From Phoronis australis (Eukaryota; Phoronida; Phoronidae): DNA of 64,000 bases. The translations under genes and the position numbers were made by a program. The notes beneath the pieces are model-generated. The model worked only from the letters and a program-made list of their open reading frames with translations. It searched no databases and was not told the DNA's origin. Shown here in pieces: positions 1 to 11,755 of this stretch (the first letter of the stretch is position 1; the number at the start of each line of letters is the position of its first letter). Location of the stretch: assembly GCA_002633005.1 (NCBI GenBank), contig NMRA01000274.1, positions 124,391 to 188,390 of the forward strand, given 5' to 3'.

Positions 1-3000
1 CTCTTACCAAGCTATGCTGTTACTAATTCCAGTCATTCCAACACATGTTCCTGTGCTTCTGGGAAAGACGAGTAAAACAATTCTACCACAGAAACGGTGC
101 CCCGTTGGCATAGGATTATAGTTTTACATTTATTTAACACAAGTTGTGCTTGCCACAGTGCTAAAACCACAAGCGGTTAGGTATTCAAGAGTCCCTTAAA
201 ATATACGCAATGCAGATAAACAAACCACCATTCATTTTCCAAATAAGAAGAACTATCTATTGAATTTCAATAAAAACAGTTGACCATATTGACATCATCA
301 GCAAAAAAGTACTTAAGCTTGACCCAATTCCCACAACAGAACCAAACGAGGAATAATTTGACCGTTAATGGACTTTCAAGGAGAGCCGACTCATTTTGCA
401 GTACCTGAAGTTGTAAATACGCATGGAGCTGTTTTAGTACTGGAAGACTCGATTTTCAAACCACAAATTGTAATTTGAAATCTTTCAGTCCTTGGGATGA
501 CAAAGCGAAGTCTGACCACACAGACGTTCAACTTTCTCCTGATTTTACAGATTTACCAAGAAAGCATCGTCACATTTGGGTTAAGCTGTGCTGGCAGTGT
601 GTACTCCAAGCACTTTTCATTACATTTCTCAGTGTTTACAAACTAAAACTATAGTAATAACAGCCATCTGGTTCATTCTAAATTATCTTCTCTTGTTTCC
701 CATTGATAGAAGTAGCTCAAGATTGGCCTCATTTGTCTAACATACATTATGCAATGTTCCATTGGACCGTGTTCGTTTTCGCACACCCATAGAAACTGAA
801 ACGGACCATAACGCTTTTGGAAGGCGGAACAACTAGAGCCAGTATTTGGAACCGTGGGATGAACACAGCTCTAAATGACAATGTTTCAACATTAAACTGC
901 AGATTGGGGAATGCCAGTTTTATCAAAGGTATCATCTTTGCTACGACAGGAACACTGACAAAATGGGTCCCTAGGTTTTTATTAAGTTTCCGTGCCTCAT
1001 ACGTCACTATAATTTACCAATACCTCATTTCTTGTATGTGATCTAACGACTGTGGGACCAGTCCATCATCCCACAGATGCAGTAGTCAAGCTTTCACAAA
1101 TCAGAACACAAGGTGGCAAACAACAAAATTTTGGTTTTGCCAAAATAGCTAAGTAAAATATGTACATCTAAGAAAACTTGAACACTTCTTAGCAGAAACA
1201 TTTTGTACAGCAAAGATCAGCAAATAACGAGTTGGTGGCAAAATTTCTCTCTCTCCGTGAGAATCTTCTTTTTCTAGTTTAGATATTCTAGCTTTGGTAC
1301 TTTTGCCGAGCCCAGGCTCAATATTTAGTCTATCTCAGCTTTGGCACTTTCTTCCACTCCATGCTCAATGTACGCCTTCACAACTCAGTGCCAGAAGAAC
1401 AAAGGAGCCCTTCTCTCTCTCTCTGATTGGGTCATCAAAGTGCACTACACTGCTGAGAGTGTTCCAACTGTTATGTAACAGAGGAAAGGAAGAAGAACAG
1501 TATCCCTGGCCTGGATGATGCCACTTTGGTTCAAAAGTCGACCTTTAGTTACTAGAGCACAGAAAGACAACTTTGGGAAAATGTAACTGGTTTATACAAC
1601 ATTTTAATAAAAACTGTGGCTTTTGCGATTCCACCGCATATTTTATCTATCTGATCAATCAATGTTTAGCATTTAATAAGGAAGTGTTGTCACTTCAAGG
1701 TTGGGAGATGATGACCCAGGAGCCAATTTACCATTTGAATCGGATGAAAATCAAGGCTATCCAAACAGAGACACATTGCTCGCTTGCAGCGTTGTCCAGT
1801 GCATAAGTACCTAATTAATGAATGTGTTAACTAGCCAACAACATGGTTCTCCCCAAGCAAAAATTCAAAATGCAAATTCCACGCCATATTGTTGTGTTCT
1901 AATTTCTTTTATGTTAATTCACAAAAACAGCTATTGCTTACATATTACATTCATGTCACTGTCATATTCAATGCAAAATAATAGATGTATGCGGCCAACT
2001 ATGCAACACTTTTTCAACCGTTGTGTGAAGCAGAAAAATGGCTTCTCTAACATGGCTTCACATTTAAAATATGGCTCAGGGCTTTTCAAACATGGCGCAA
2101 AACATGGAGCAGCAAACTGTTTGATAGCATGTACGGGGAACACTGAAACTAGGTGGAAAGAACTGTACACCATGACGCGAGAGTTTTTGATTTTCCCAGT
2201 AAACTAGGGTTCCTTAATTCAAAGATACTCTTAAGACAAAACGCAAACAAATTTCAACTCGTGGAAATCAGCACTAAAACTTTTCTTCAAACAAGACTGC
2301 AAATGAGAAGTACGTCACACATCTTTATCTCATATTCAACTTAAGTACCAAGATGGAAACTGAACAAACACAAAAATTGTTGATCAAGTGTTGATCTAGG
2401 CCAATGGACCACATGGCATCCATGCCCAGTGTGGCGCTACAATAACAAAGTGAGGGACAACGGGTGCAGGATGGCCTTTGTTTTAACCCTCCCAAGTGGT
2501 GCCAACAATGGGGAGGTATTCGTGGAGCGACGTGTGCAAGTAAAACAAGGGAGCCACTATTCCCAGGAATCTGCACGGGACAAAGGAAATCATGGTCGAT
2601 ACATTTCCTGTGTTGATCGTGTCCTAACGACTTCACTGTTGTGCTATTTTTACAGGCAACATTTTGAGATTAAGGAGACCAAGATAAAATGTCCCAAATA
2701 TTAACAATGGAGAGTTTGCCTACAAATGAACGCCATGTCATATACATGACAGGCTATATTCACCTCACATAAGCTGGCTAAATGAAGGATTGCCACACTA
2801 GTCAATTTTGTCAGCACTGGTAGGTAACTTAAAACTATGAGAGACCACCATCGACTGGCGTCAGTTGTTGTAAGGTAACATGGCTACTCAGCTCAGTCAA
2901 CATTCTCAGAAGGTGACACACCACACTTCATCAATATACACATGGAGTGAGTAGGCAAGACCATAACCATATGACTAGTAATGGACAGAGGACCAGCAGT

Positions 3001-6000
3001 TACAACATACTTTTTTAGTTCCAAGTGAAGTTTTGTTCTTAAATTATAATAAAGGGTATTTTCTTATACATAAGACAAAAGGAAATTGAATGAATTTAAG
3101 ATCTGCCATTAGGCCGAAAGAGAGAGACCCTTCCCTTGTTGTAGACTTTCAGAGATGTGATAATGGAGACAGTAATAATTACACATCACAGACAAAAGCA
3201 TTCGCAAAATAACTAGATCATACCTGGTATGGTCGATAGTAAAACATCGTTAGTCACCAACCGAGCCCCGCGACAAATCCTCAGCCTGTCCCACAACCCA
3301 AACAGCACACAAAGAACAACGAATGACGACTAGAGTTATCTAAATATCCAAGGTTGATAAAAACTCCAGAATTGCCCGGCCTGCCTTTGTGAACGGTCCA
3401 CAGTTTTACCCTTCCACAGTGGAACATGCAGCTTGCTGGCCTCAAAACTGATATTAAGTTACCAAGCAAATTCACTGTTTGTGGAAGCCATCACTTCACA
3501 TCAAGGGGTGACAGATGGTACCAATTAACATACATTGCGAAGGAATTCCCCAACGCAATAAACAACGAAAGTTTAACAAAACAACGTTTTCTAAGCAAAA
3601 GAAAAAGTCACTTAAATTTCACTGCATGAAAATATGTCTTTCGAAGACGAATCCTGCTTAAACCTGGCCACCCCTCAGCCCATTACCGGCAGCCATTTTG
3701 TGAGAAGATGGCCAAGTGAGACGGCCAGCTGGGCTCACCGGCTGGGTGTAAATTCCTGTCCAAGAAAGATCAACTGCACACAAAGTTAGTAATTAAATTC
3801 TTTAAGTATTGGGTTCCATAAAAAGCGGGTCAATTTTCAAACTAATCCTCAAGAAAAAAGAAAGTTAACAGAAACATAGTAGCATAGCAATTTACAGGAG
3901 AACATTGAAACCAATAAGCCTTGTAGAGACACAAGCCAACCCACTCTTGCCTAGTTGCCAGAGGTCCAACAGACGTAATCTATTGCTGGTGACAGGCAGC
4001 ACAACTGGCCAGAGCAAAAAAACACCACCGCATCACCACGAATCAGTTACATCGAGCTGGCTCAGTGGCTGTAGATCTGTTCTCTGCCAGCTTATGACTT
4101 CAGCATGTTGCCAGAGAGAGCAGAGTGGGGCAGGTGTCCATCGGGTGGAATCGAAATCATTGTTGACAGGAGAAAAACACAGATGTACAGACTGCACATC
4201 TGTGCTGGCGGGGTTTGGAACCTGCTACCAGTTGTAGTACTACTACCACTACTATCAGCAGCACCAGGCCTTTCAGTCACTCACCAGTCAGTACTGAGAC
4301 TGGTGATTGAACAGGAATGGAATGGTGTCAAGACAGAAAGAAATGAAGAGCCCTCAAAGAGCAGTTGATAACACTTTTGGCAGGCGATTGTCTGATCAGC
4401 GCGTAGTTTAACGCCAACTGGAGACCAGTGTAAAAACGAGATCAACTGAAATAAGAAGCTGACAAGATATTACGTGATGATCACTTCAGAGCACAATTCA
4501 ATATTCCCACTTGTGACGCAATGGACACGAGACCACAGTACATGAAAGAGATGGTGCAAAATATAGAGAGCAGATGAGATGTTAGGACCCAACGGTCGAT
4601 CAGGATATTTTTGTTACCTAAGGCATTTTCAAGTGCTTTATAGGCAAAAGATGACGAGTGTGTTCTCATAGCACAACATAGGAAAGGCATTGTAGATTAC
4701 AGTACTGCAAATCATTACAAAACTGAATGTAGTTAACGCTCAACAATAAGACGCTCAACAATAAGACGCTAGTTTGTGTCGTCGGGGAAAAATATGTGCC
4801 ACAGTTTATTTTCAGTACATTCCTCCTGAGATGACGAGAGACAGATGAACTAATGACTACAGACAAACTAGGACACTGTACCTCGGGGAAAGGGGACAGT
4901 CGTGGTTGCAGCAAGTGAGTGTTCAGCAAACACCACATGAATTTCACTCAGTCACAGAGCAGTTAACAGTCAGACAAAGAATCATTTTATGACAAAATTC
5001 TTGAACCACATTTCAAAGCAGACTTTCAATAGCGATCAATTATGGAAATTAGTCATTTAATTACCAATTCGTAAAATTACCATAAAATCTCGACAATTTC
5101 TGACAAAAAAAGTTATTTTTGGATTTCCATGCAGTTCAACGTAGTAGTGAATATCCAAAGATTTTCAAAATATTGTTCCCAGTAACTATGGTACAGGACG
5201 GGAAAATGGTGCAATATTTTTAGAGAGAAAAAATTTGAAAATAAAATTCCATGTTTCTGCCAAGTTGTGACCTAAATGGGGGAGTAAGGAAATTCCAGAT
5301 CCAAAGTTGGCGCAAAGTCACTAAGAAATAAGATGAGCCCGAAAATGCAGACTAACAAGCAAAAATGGCATTTGAAACTTTAAAAAATGGCATTTGAAAC
5401 TCAGTAAAAGGATGACTTTTCTTGAAATTCAATTTTTAAAACATATACGAAAGTTATGCCATGATTCATGAAATAATCATTCCTAAAAACATACAAAAAA
5501 TCCTCAGTGCTGTTTCGTATTTCTGAACTTTTGAGACCGTAAAATATATGTGCACAGCACACCTCGATAAAATGCGTGATCTGAGTCAACATTTGAAAAT
5601 TTAAAACCGAAAACAACATGCAAGGCCAGTGAACCTAGCTACAGTACCCGAAATTAACATTCCCAACGTGGGTTAAATTTTGCAACGAGAACGGGTTACT
5701 GCCAAAACATGCCAAACTTCTGTTGAATGTGGTCAAATAAAGCCGACCACATTCACCAGCCTAATGGCTATTCCAGTCACGGATCTCAAACTTGACTATT
5801 TTCCATTGGCTAATTTAGATTGGAAAACACACCAGACAGGTGAATTAATAGCGCAATAAGTTCACACTTCTGATACTGTTAAAATATTAAATGACAAAAT
5901 AGCTGTATTGATATATTCATGTGAATAGTCATTCATACCTATCACGCACTAAGGCTCGGCAAAAATTCAAAGAGATTTTCTTTATTTTCTTAGAGCAATT

Positions 6001-7687
6001 ACAATCATTAAGGAATAAAAATTAACATAATTACAATTATTAATGAATGAAAATTAACATGCTATACTTAGACTTCCAATCAGTTGAAAATATCAAAAGA
6101 TATTAATTCTTAAAAGGTGATAGGGCAATTGACGTGAAAGGGCAATTGACTGTTTTGAACTGTTGCAAATTCTTAATACAATATTGTAAACATAAACAAA
6201 GATCTTTTTAAACTGATTACAAAAATGCATTCAGTGTAAATTTAATATGATAATCATAAGCAAAGAATCTGTTACAATGAATGCTTACACACAATGACCA
6301 ATGTAATTGTTTTTTAATTTAAAGATCTTCACAACATATCTCAGGATGTGAAATTTGCCAAATTAAATCACCATTTGTTTTCTGTGGTTAAACTGCAGCC
6401 AGGATTGAGCTCATATGTTTTATTTTCGGCTTAACAAACTGGTTCATTCTTATTTTAATGTATTGGCCATTTTTGACCCATCAAAACCATGTTCCATGCA
6501 ACTTTATAGCGATTACAGTAGAGGGATGGAAAATTCTATTTCTAAAGAACTAAAAATCAGAAGACACAAGGAAAATGATAAAAGTAATCTTGAAATTCAT
6601 CTTCAATAAAACGGTATTACAAATTACCAATTTCCACAAGAAAGTGAGGTGTTTTAGACACAAGCGTAAACCACGAAAACAATAAATATACAAGAACTCC
6701 ACCAGCCACACTGAGCATGGCATGTAAGTAGGGCAGCACTGGGCAGTGTGCCCACTACCCCCCCCTACAGCTAGCGAGGTGGTGAACTGGTGCACAAATC
6801 TGGCCTTCATTAGAGACCAGCCATGGCTGTGCATACTTTGCCCAATTCTCGCCATATGCGCTAGAGCCTATGAAAATAGTCCTGCAACCAATTAGAGCCG
6901 GGCCTTGTTGTTTGAGGGTGAGCGAAATGAGGGCTACCAATTACCAGCGGGGGAGCATTTGGAGAGAGCCAGCACTGGACTTGGCTTTTCAGATTTTCAC
7001 ACCAGGCGGATTTGTGGATACATGTGACAGCGCATATCCGGCAGCAGGTCATCAATGCGCGGACATAACAGGCTTGCAATGCGTGTAACAAAGTTAGTTG
7101 ACAGATCACTTCGAAGATGACCTGCTCATTTATAATTACCCGATCTAATCACCTCAGTTGTAAAAACAAACACAGTCATCTATTATAGGTTCCTCCAGTG
7201 CATCCATTCAGTAATACCTTCTTCGATCAGCAAAACAAACTCATCACCAGTAGAATGTCTACCAAACTGTATTAAAGCAGGTGAAATACTGGTAAATTTA
7301 AAGAGCAGTCGGCTTTAAATGTCAGCCACATAACTCTATTCATGAACAGCGAATCAAGCTGGCAAAGTCACACAAATGTTCCTCTCAGCACAAAAAAAAA
7401 TCTTAACTTCAAACTTACAAAATAGTTGGAAGTGTAAGCCCCTACAGTGGGAAACAGAAAACCATGCAGGCAATTTTGTTTGGCATAACAGAATCAGTGT
7501 TGATGTTTTTTCTGGCACTGATAATTTAATCCAGATGGCCTCCAGTGGAGTCTGACCAGCACGCCTCCTGGTGGTGACAATACCTACTAAGCTAGTATTG
7601 CAAACGGACACCAGGTGAGGCTACTTGTTCACTGCAGCAAAACCACACTCACAAGTACACCGAATGAGAAAGCAAAGAACAACTTAC
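1..7687 (-). other. Partial intron downstream of E-protein exon 6
   Basis: No exon I can support. I looked for the expected KVPPGLPSSVY, DALGKALASIYSPDH and bHLH (NARERLRVRDINEAF) coding segments on the minus strand and saw none. The stretch holds small direct repeats (4736-4765; near 5361-5400), a possible SINE-like fragment near 7157-7190, and scattered short open frames of chance length. Confidence 0.6.
4736..4765 (+). repeat. Perfect 15-bp tandem duplication
   Basis: ACGCTCAACAATAAG twice, followed by ACGCT. Confidence 0.9.
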
Positions 7688-7740
7688 GCCCTTGGCTTTG
7701 GCTTTGGCTGCAGCCACATTGTATTTCCCGGGAGGCGCCC
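7688..7740 (-). CDS. TCF4/TCF12: E-protein, coding exon 6 (Ala/Lys-rich basic segment), last exon in window
   Basis: Seen: acceptor gtctaacacag and donor GGC|gtaagt flank 53 bases that take one G from exon 5 and end in phase 0. The peptide is APPGKYNVAAAKAKAKG after the junction glycine. By position it corresponds to the KPGSQYY...KKVRKV stretch of vertebrate E-proteins. The alternating Lys/Ala run is basic and could serve as part of a nuclear localisation signal (inference). The segment usually encoded next, KVPPGLPSSVY, is not found on either strand to the left, so the gene must continue past position 1. Exons 5 and 6 are separated by only 380 bases, unlike the multi-kilobase introns upstream. 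Confidence 0.77.
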
Positions 7741-8120
7741 CTGTGTTAGACAATTCAACATAGTCAAAATTGTGTCAAGCTTAAATATTAAAACAGCTGT
7801 TTCAGTACATTAAACTTATTTTGGAAAGGCAAATATTAGCTGTAGTCTAATTGGTAAACGTACAGCCTTTGTTGTAAAAACAGGCAGTCGTCATTTGTTT
7901 ACATAGGTCATCACAACTATTATTGCATGAAGGAAATTTAATGATCTATGGATCACAAGCATGTCACAGGATGATGAAATACAGAAACCTCCATCAAACC
8001 AATGAAGTTCATTTTCAACCGTAAACAAATTCACTACATTAACGCTTGATTTAATTTCTTTTCAGGATAGCTGACAAGAAGCAAAAGTGGTTTTAAAGCT
8101 ACTAATAGAAGAGTCCTTAC
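7741..8120 (-). other. Short intron 5 of the E-protein gene
   Basis: 380 bases between exons 5 and 6. At 7843-7908 it carries a tRNA-like A-box (TAGTCTAATTGG) followed by a stretch resembling 7157-7190; otherwise nothing is recognised. Confidence 0.6.
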
Positions 8121-8163
8121 CTGGTGACAAACTGCCCGTGGGTGACATGTTTAGTAACAAGCC
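8121..8163 (-). CDS. TCF4/TCF12: E-protein, coding exon 5 (SPTGSLSP segment)
   Basis: Seen: acceptor tttctatttcag and donor CCAG|gtaagg flank 43 bases, entering in phase 0 and leaving in phase 1. The peptide GLLLNMSPTGSLSP resembles the LNSPGPLSPSG / MGNPGTLSPTKPG segment that precedes the basic KKVRKVPPG region of vertebrate E-proteins. The frame is continuous with exons 4 and 6. It is part of the disordered, Ser/Pro-rich region between AD1 and AD2. The SP dipeptides are possible proline-directed kinase sites (inference). Confidence 0.8.
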
Positions 8164-8554
8164 CTGAAATAGAAATGACCAGTTCACATTAGAATATTGC
8201 GCCAACATGGGCTAACACTTGTGACGTAATAAAAAGATACAAAAAGCTGTAGAAAGTGCCAAAAACATGCACGTAACTATAAAGAGTGGGACTAAAACAG
8301 GGTCAGCTTGTGTTTGGGAGATCCTCAATTCAGCACACTGGGTGACGTACAGCTGGAATTATATTTTGTCAAATTCGTCAAAAAATGGGAAAGACAGATA
8401 TTTCCTATAAGTATGGATTGTGCCGTACAGTTATGATAAAACATAACTTTTCAGCATTACAACGTAAGTAACTTTTTAAAAATGGAAACATGTAACTTTG
8501 GCTATAACCATTTCCTGATACAACGGCAAAATATTGAAATGTGCCTCACCACTA

Positions 8555-8673
8555 GATGACAGTAAATTAGCCAGGATTTTGCCCATCAGACATTCGCAGC
8601 TCCCAACTGCCAAATGGAATCTGGGAGAATTTTAGGGGGGCATGGCCCCCTTCCCCCCCCAAATCTGCTACTG
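8555..8673 (-). mobile_element. Short GC-rich TIR element (MITE), copy 2, inverted and truncated
   Basis: The reverse complement begins CAGTAGCAGATTTGGGGG and follows 61483-61600 with a few mismatches and small gaps. It stops before the far terminus of copy 1, so it appears truncated. It lies in intron 4 of the E-protein gene. Confidence 0.7.
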
Positions 8674-9316
8674 GAGTAATTACATGAAAATGTTCCAAAA
8701 TGACCGTGAATGAAAGAAACCCTACATTGCCCCTGTTAACCCATCTTGTACATAAGAATTAGAAACTGGGTCAAGCACAAAACACTTGCATGCTAAATAA
8801 TGTTTCCCGTTATTTGCGTGTGAAATCGAACAGCGACGACCAAAATACATATTAAAGCACCACAATAAAAACCAACAAGTGAACACTTCTAGAACGGAGT
8901 GGCGACGTAACACAGAAGTGAAGAAAGAGTGGAATTGTAGTGGGACTTGAAATTCGCAAAAAAATACTTCAAATTTATAGATACACCGTCATCTCCAAGA
9001 ACAAGATATGCACTACAAACAAACTTGGCACTATGAATTCTACAACTTCGTAAAAAACCACAGGGAGCCTGTCAAGAGGTATGTGTGACATGGAAAGAGA
9101 CGATCACCTGTGACAAGGAAAATGGAATCAATTAATTGCGAGCCGATAGCACACCTGAGCTCCCGTGACGACAATGAAAATGGGAAATTTGATATATCGA
9201 CATTTCAGCTTGTTTTTGCTGTCAAAAAACAAATGAACAGAACAAACTAGAACATTGAAAAATCAAACAACACCACAACAATACAATAAAATAGGTTTTC
9301 CATAGTTCTCGACGAT

Positions 9317-9537
9317 GTTGAGCAGGTAAAAATTCACTTAATACGAACTTCTTTGGGAACAGCGAGCCCACCATGAACCGAAACTAAGGTCTATAGCTCC
9401 CCCGGGTGCACGACCCTATTCTAGATCTGGGTCAATAAAGTGCGCGTAATCCATTGGTTGAAAAAGACCCTAAGATGCGGGTGGAAACGTTCGAGTCATC
9501 AAGAAGTTTGTAATCAGTGAATTTTTACCTGCTCAAC
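9317..9537. mobile_element. Foldback/MITE-like element with about 41-bp inverted ends
   Basis: GTTGAGCAGGTAAAAATTCACT (9317-9338, 22 bases) recurs as an exact inverted copy at 9516-9537. With about four mismatches the arms extend to 9317-9357 and 9497-9537. The 221-base unit has no coding capacity. I see no clear target-site duplication. Confidence 0.65.
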
Positions 9538-9790
9538 ACAACAATAATACTGTACAATGTCTCCAGTTTGGACAGTCTCTACCATTTGGGACACTAAAAA
9601 TCAAGCCAAATTTTCTAGATTCTGAAGACTGGGGATATGGGCAATTTTGGCATTCACCCAAATCCTATTTCTCAACTATAGAACACTGTGTATCAACAGA
9701 TACTGAAATAAGGATTTTTGACAGCTCATCAAATTGTCGATAAAATATATTGATGCAACATTTTCACACGTCTTCACAGTGCATAATTTC

Positions 9791-9895
9791 GAGGCAAATT
9801 CGGGACAGTCAATATTCCCCATTTCTAAAATTTGGTGCAAGCTCCAACTTTGAGCAAAATAATTTTTCGTGGTCACAAACTGGGGTATTTTCACG
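9791..9895 (+). repeat. Family B repeat copy 1
   Basis: CCATTTCTAAAATTTGGTGC followed by AAGCTCCAACTTTGAGCAAAATAATTTTT. It matches 35866-35960 and the inverted segment 23990-24090. Confidence 0.55.
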
Positions 9896-10560
9896 GTAAT
9901 TATCAAACACCAGGTATGGGAAGTGTAACAACGTTAACATTCAACGACAAAAAAACACCGCAGCATTCAATTGTTTTCCCTATGCAACACCATCCTTTGT
10001 TTTAGTATTTTAATACCGCGAGTTTCTCATTACACACATGATAAAACTATGAACAGGATGGAGTTCATTAATTGGTTCAGTGGATAGATTCACCACCTCT
10101 AACTTCATTCATTTGAGTTCAAAGTGTACTATGTTGGCCCGATTATTCCGATTGGTGTTAAATAGTACTCTAAGATGCAATTTGACAAAAAGCTTTTGTT
10201 TTCATTCAAGGTACTCCCGACTGCTAACATCCCTACCAAAAATAACTCCAGTCAAATGATCAAAAAAAAAACAACCCCACATGTTGAAAAGGTTGTTATG
10301 ACCTCGATTTGTTGCGTTGCACGGAAACAACTGTTGTCAACCAAAACTGCACTGAATGACCCCAGGATATAGGCGGCCAACACAACAGCCTGTTCACAGA
10401 ACACTGAACACTAAGCAATAGCTAACAATGGGAGAGGACGTGTTCGTTTTCTAGAATATTTTACAGCACAAGATTAAATCCCTGCTAGAGTAATAATTGG
10501 TGAGCGAGTGAGCGCAGATAAAAATGAAATATTTTTCAATTCACAGAATGAGCAAAATTC

Positions 10561-10860
10561 GGTAAGACCTTATCAATTCAGGACACAATATGGCGGGCAG
10601 GTGAAATGTTATATTCTCATAAATGACACAAAGTGTCATATCCAAGTTCTGTGCTATAGAGACAAATTTTTGAAGGAGTGTGATTTTAGAAGCCCATAAA
10701 AAAGAAGAAAGTGTTATTTTGGTACTAATTATTTTGGTACTAATTATTTTGGTACTAATTATTTTGGTACTAATTCTTTTTGTCCAAATTTGGCGAGATT
10801 TCACTGCTTTCAGAATTAACAGTCAATTGCAGCTTCTCAATTATATTTAAAGAGCTCCAT
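10561..10860 (+). repeat. Family A repeat copy (left 300 bases)
   Basis: Begins GGTAAGACCTTATCAATTCA, then GGACACAATATGGCGG. It parallels 44609-44910, including a shared inner stretch TTCAAATTTGGC..ATTTCAC (TCCAAATTTGGCGAGATTTC here). The tandem array at 10714-10773 lies inside it. Confidence 0.5.
10714..10773 (+). repeat. Perfect 15-bp tandem array, four copies
   Basis: TTATTTTGGTACTAA repeated four times without mismatch, inside a family A element. Contains GGTACT/AGTACC near-palindromes. Confidence 0.95.
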
Positions 10861-11080
10861 TGAATCTACAATTGTTCAAATCAGTAAGACAATTTCCATA
10901 GTACATGGCAAAGCAGTGCTGCTCAAAAGCTTCATTTCAAAACTTTCATATGCCATTGACAGCTTGTGCATAAGCGGCGCAAAACAATTTCACCTCTCCA
11001 GCTGAGAATCAGATTCAAAAACACTTTGTACTTTGAAGACACTTTTGACCAGTAACCATGGAAACGATTTGTGTACTCAC

Positions 11081-11119
11081 CTGAGCAGGACCCTCTCTAC
11101 CCTGGTAACTCCTTGGATA
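11081..11119 (-). CDS. TCF4/TCF12: E-protein, coding exon 4 (short linker exon, acceptor ambiguous)
   Basis: Seen: a perfect donor CTCAG|gtgagt closes an exon whose sense peptide is YPRSYQGREGPAQ. Two acceptors are possible on the minus strand. The distal one (tttatag, exon start 11133) gives 53 bases and would add DKDQQ, but in that frame it needs a carried base that exon 3 does not supply. The proximal one (caacag, exon start 11119) gives 39 bases, enters and leaves in phase 0, and keeps the reading frame into exon 5. Spliced from exon 3 as drawn, the 53-base form reaches a stop in exon 5. A small unseen exon between 11.1 and 15.6 kb could also rescue the longer form. Placement is clear; the exact 5' boundary is not. 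Confidence 0.68.
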
Positions 11120-11755
11120 CTGTTGATCTTTATCTATAAAGACGAGAGCGGGTCAATTTCAACAGGCTTTCTAGACCTGTCATTTGAGTCAGGAAACAGA
11201 ACAGGTCAAATAACATGGGCGACAGATGCAAGGCGTTGGACAATCTAATCCCAGCTTTGCACACCATACGGAGGGCCGGTGGAATTAGATTTCGACAAGT
11301 TTCTGAACTAAGAAGGGCGGCAAGATACTAAGGAATGACATCCGCTCTTAGCATGGTTTGTACCATGTAGTTGACAATAGACAAAAATAAATAAACAACT
11401 GTTCACTTTCAGCAATTTGGGAAAACTAGAAATTGCCAATTTTGTCAAATATTTTTTAGAAAATAACCAAGGAATAACTACATACTTCCCACAAGAGGAA
11501 TCCCATTGTGTCCCTTGGAATGACTAAATGTACTATAAAAAAGTTTTGCACTATTACACAAAGTTACAGAGATACCTAGAATTTCAGAGACAACAACACG
11601 TCGGGGATCAAAGTCGAAATATGAACTCGACATTTCCGATGAAATATTGTTCCGTACAAGCGAAACCGCATATGCTCTAAGTGGGTCACTTTTGACGGGC
11701 TCGAGCTAACCTCAGCTTCTAGTCAGCCAGTGTTTAAAAATACCTCAAGTGGCCA

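Larger units (their letters stand above)
8164..11080 (-). other. Intron 4 of the E-protein gene
   Basis: Repeat-rich intron with no further exon seen. It contains a GC-rich TIR-element copy (8555-8673), a foldback MITE (9317-9537), a copy of the dispersed repeat called family B here (9791-9895), a weak tRNA-like segment (10073-10125), a family A repeat copy (10561-10860) and a perfect 15-bp tandem array inside it. Confidence 0.6.

Noticed and set aside
2536-2636. Exon-like minus-strand segment after an acceptor-like tttgtcccgtgcag
   Set aside because: The acceptor looks good, but the peptide (IPGNSGSLVLLAHVAPRIPP) does not resemble the expected E-protein segment and the donor is weak.
3224-3285. 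Possible minus-strand exon between a gggacag acceptor and a CCAG|gtatga donor
   Set aside because: Its only open frame encodes nothing E-protein-like, and the frame resembling a hydrophilic peptide stops after 11 codons.
4281-4310. gtgagtgac donor with nearby CAG acceptor (minus strand)
   Set aside because: The implied exon is about 15 bases, with a stop in the SQY-like frame; no support.
6690-7110. Higher-GC block with two overlapping 60-100 codon frames
   Set aside because: No recognisable domain, no splice signals that fit the E-protein frame, and no similar sequence noticed elsewhere in the window; left unassigned.
7551-7611. SPPGG-like codons on the minus strand, considered as the KVPPGLPSS exon
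   Set aside because: Only the PPG residues match; the following residues (VLVRLHWRPS) do not, and no matching splice sites flank it.
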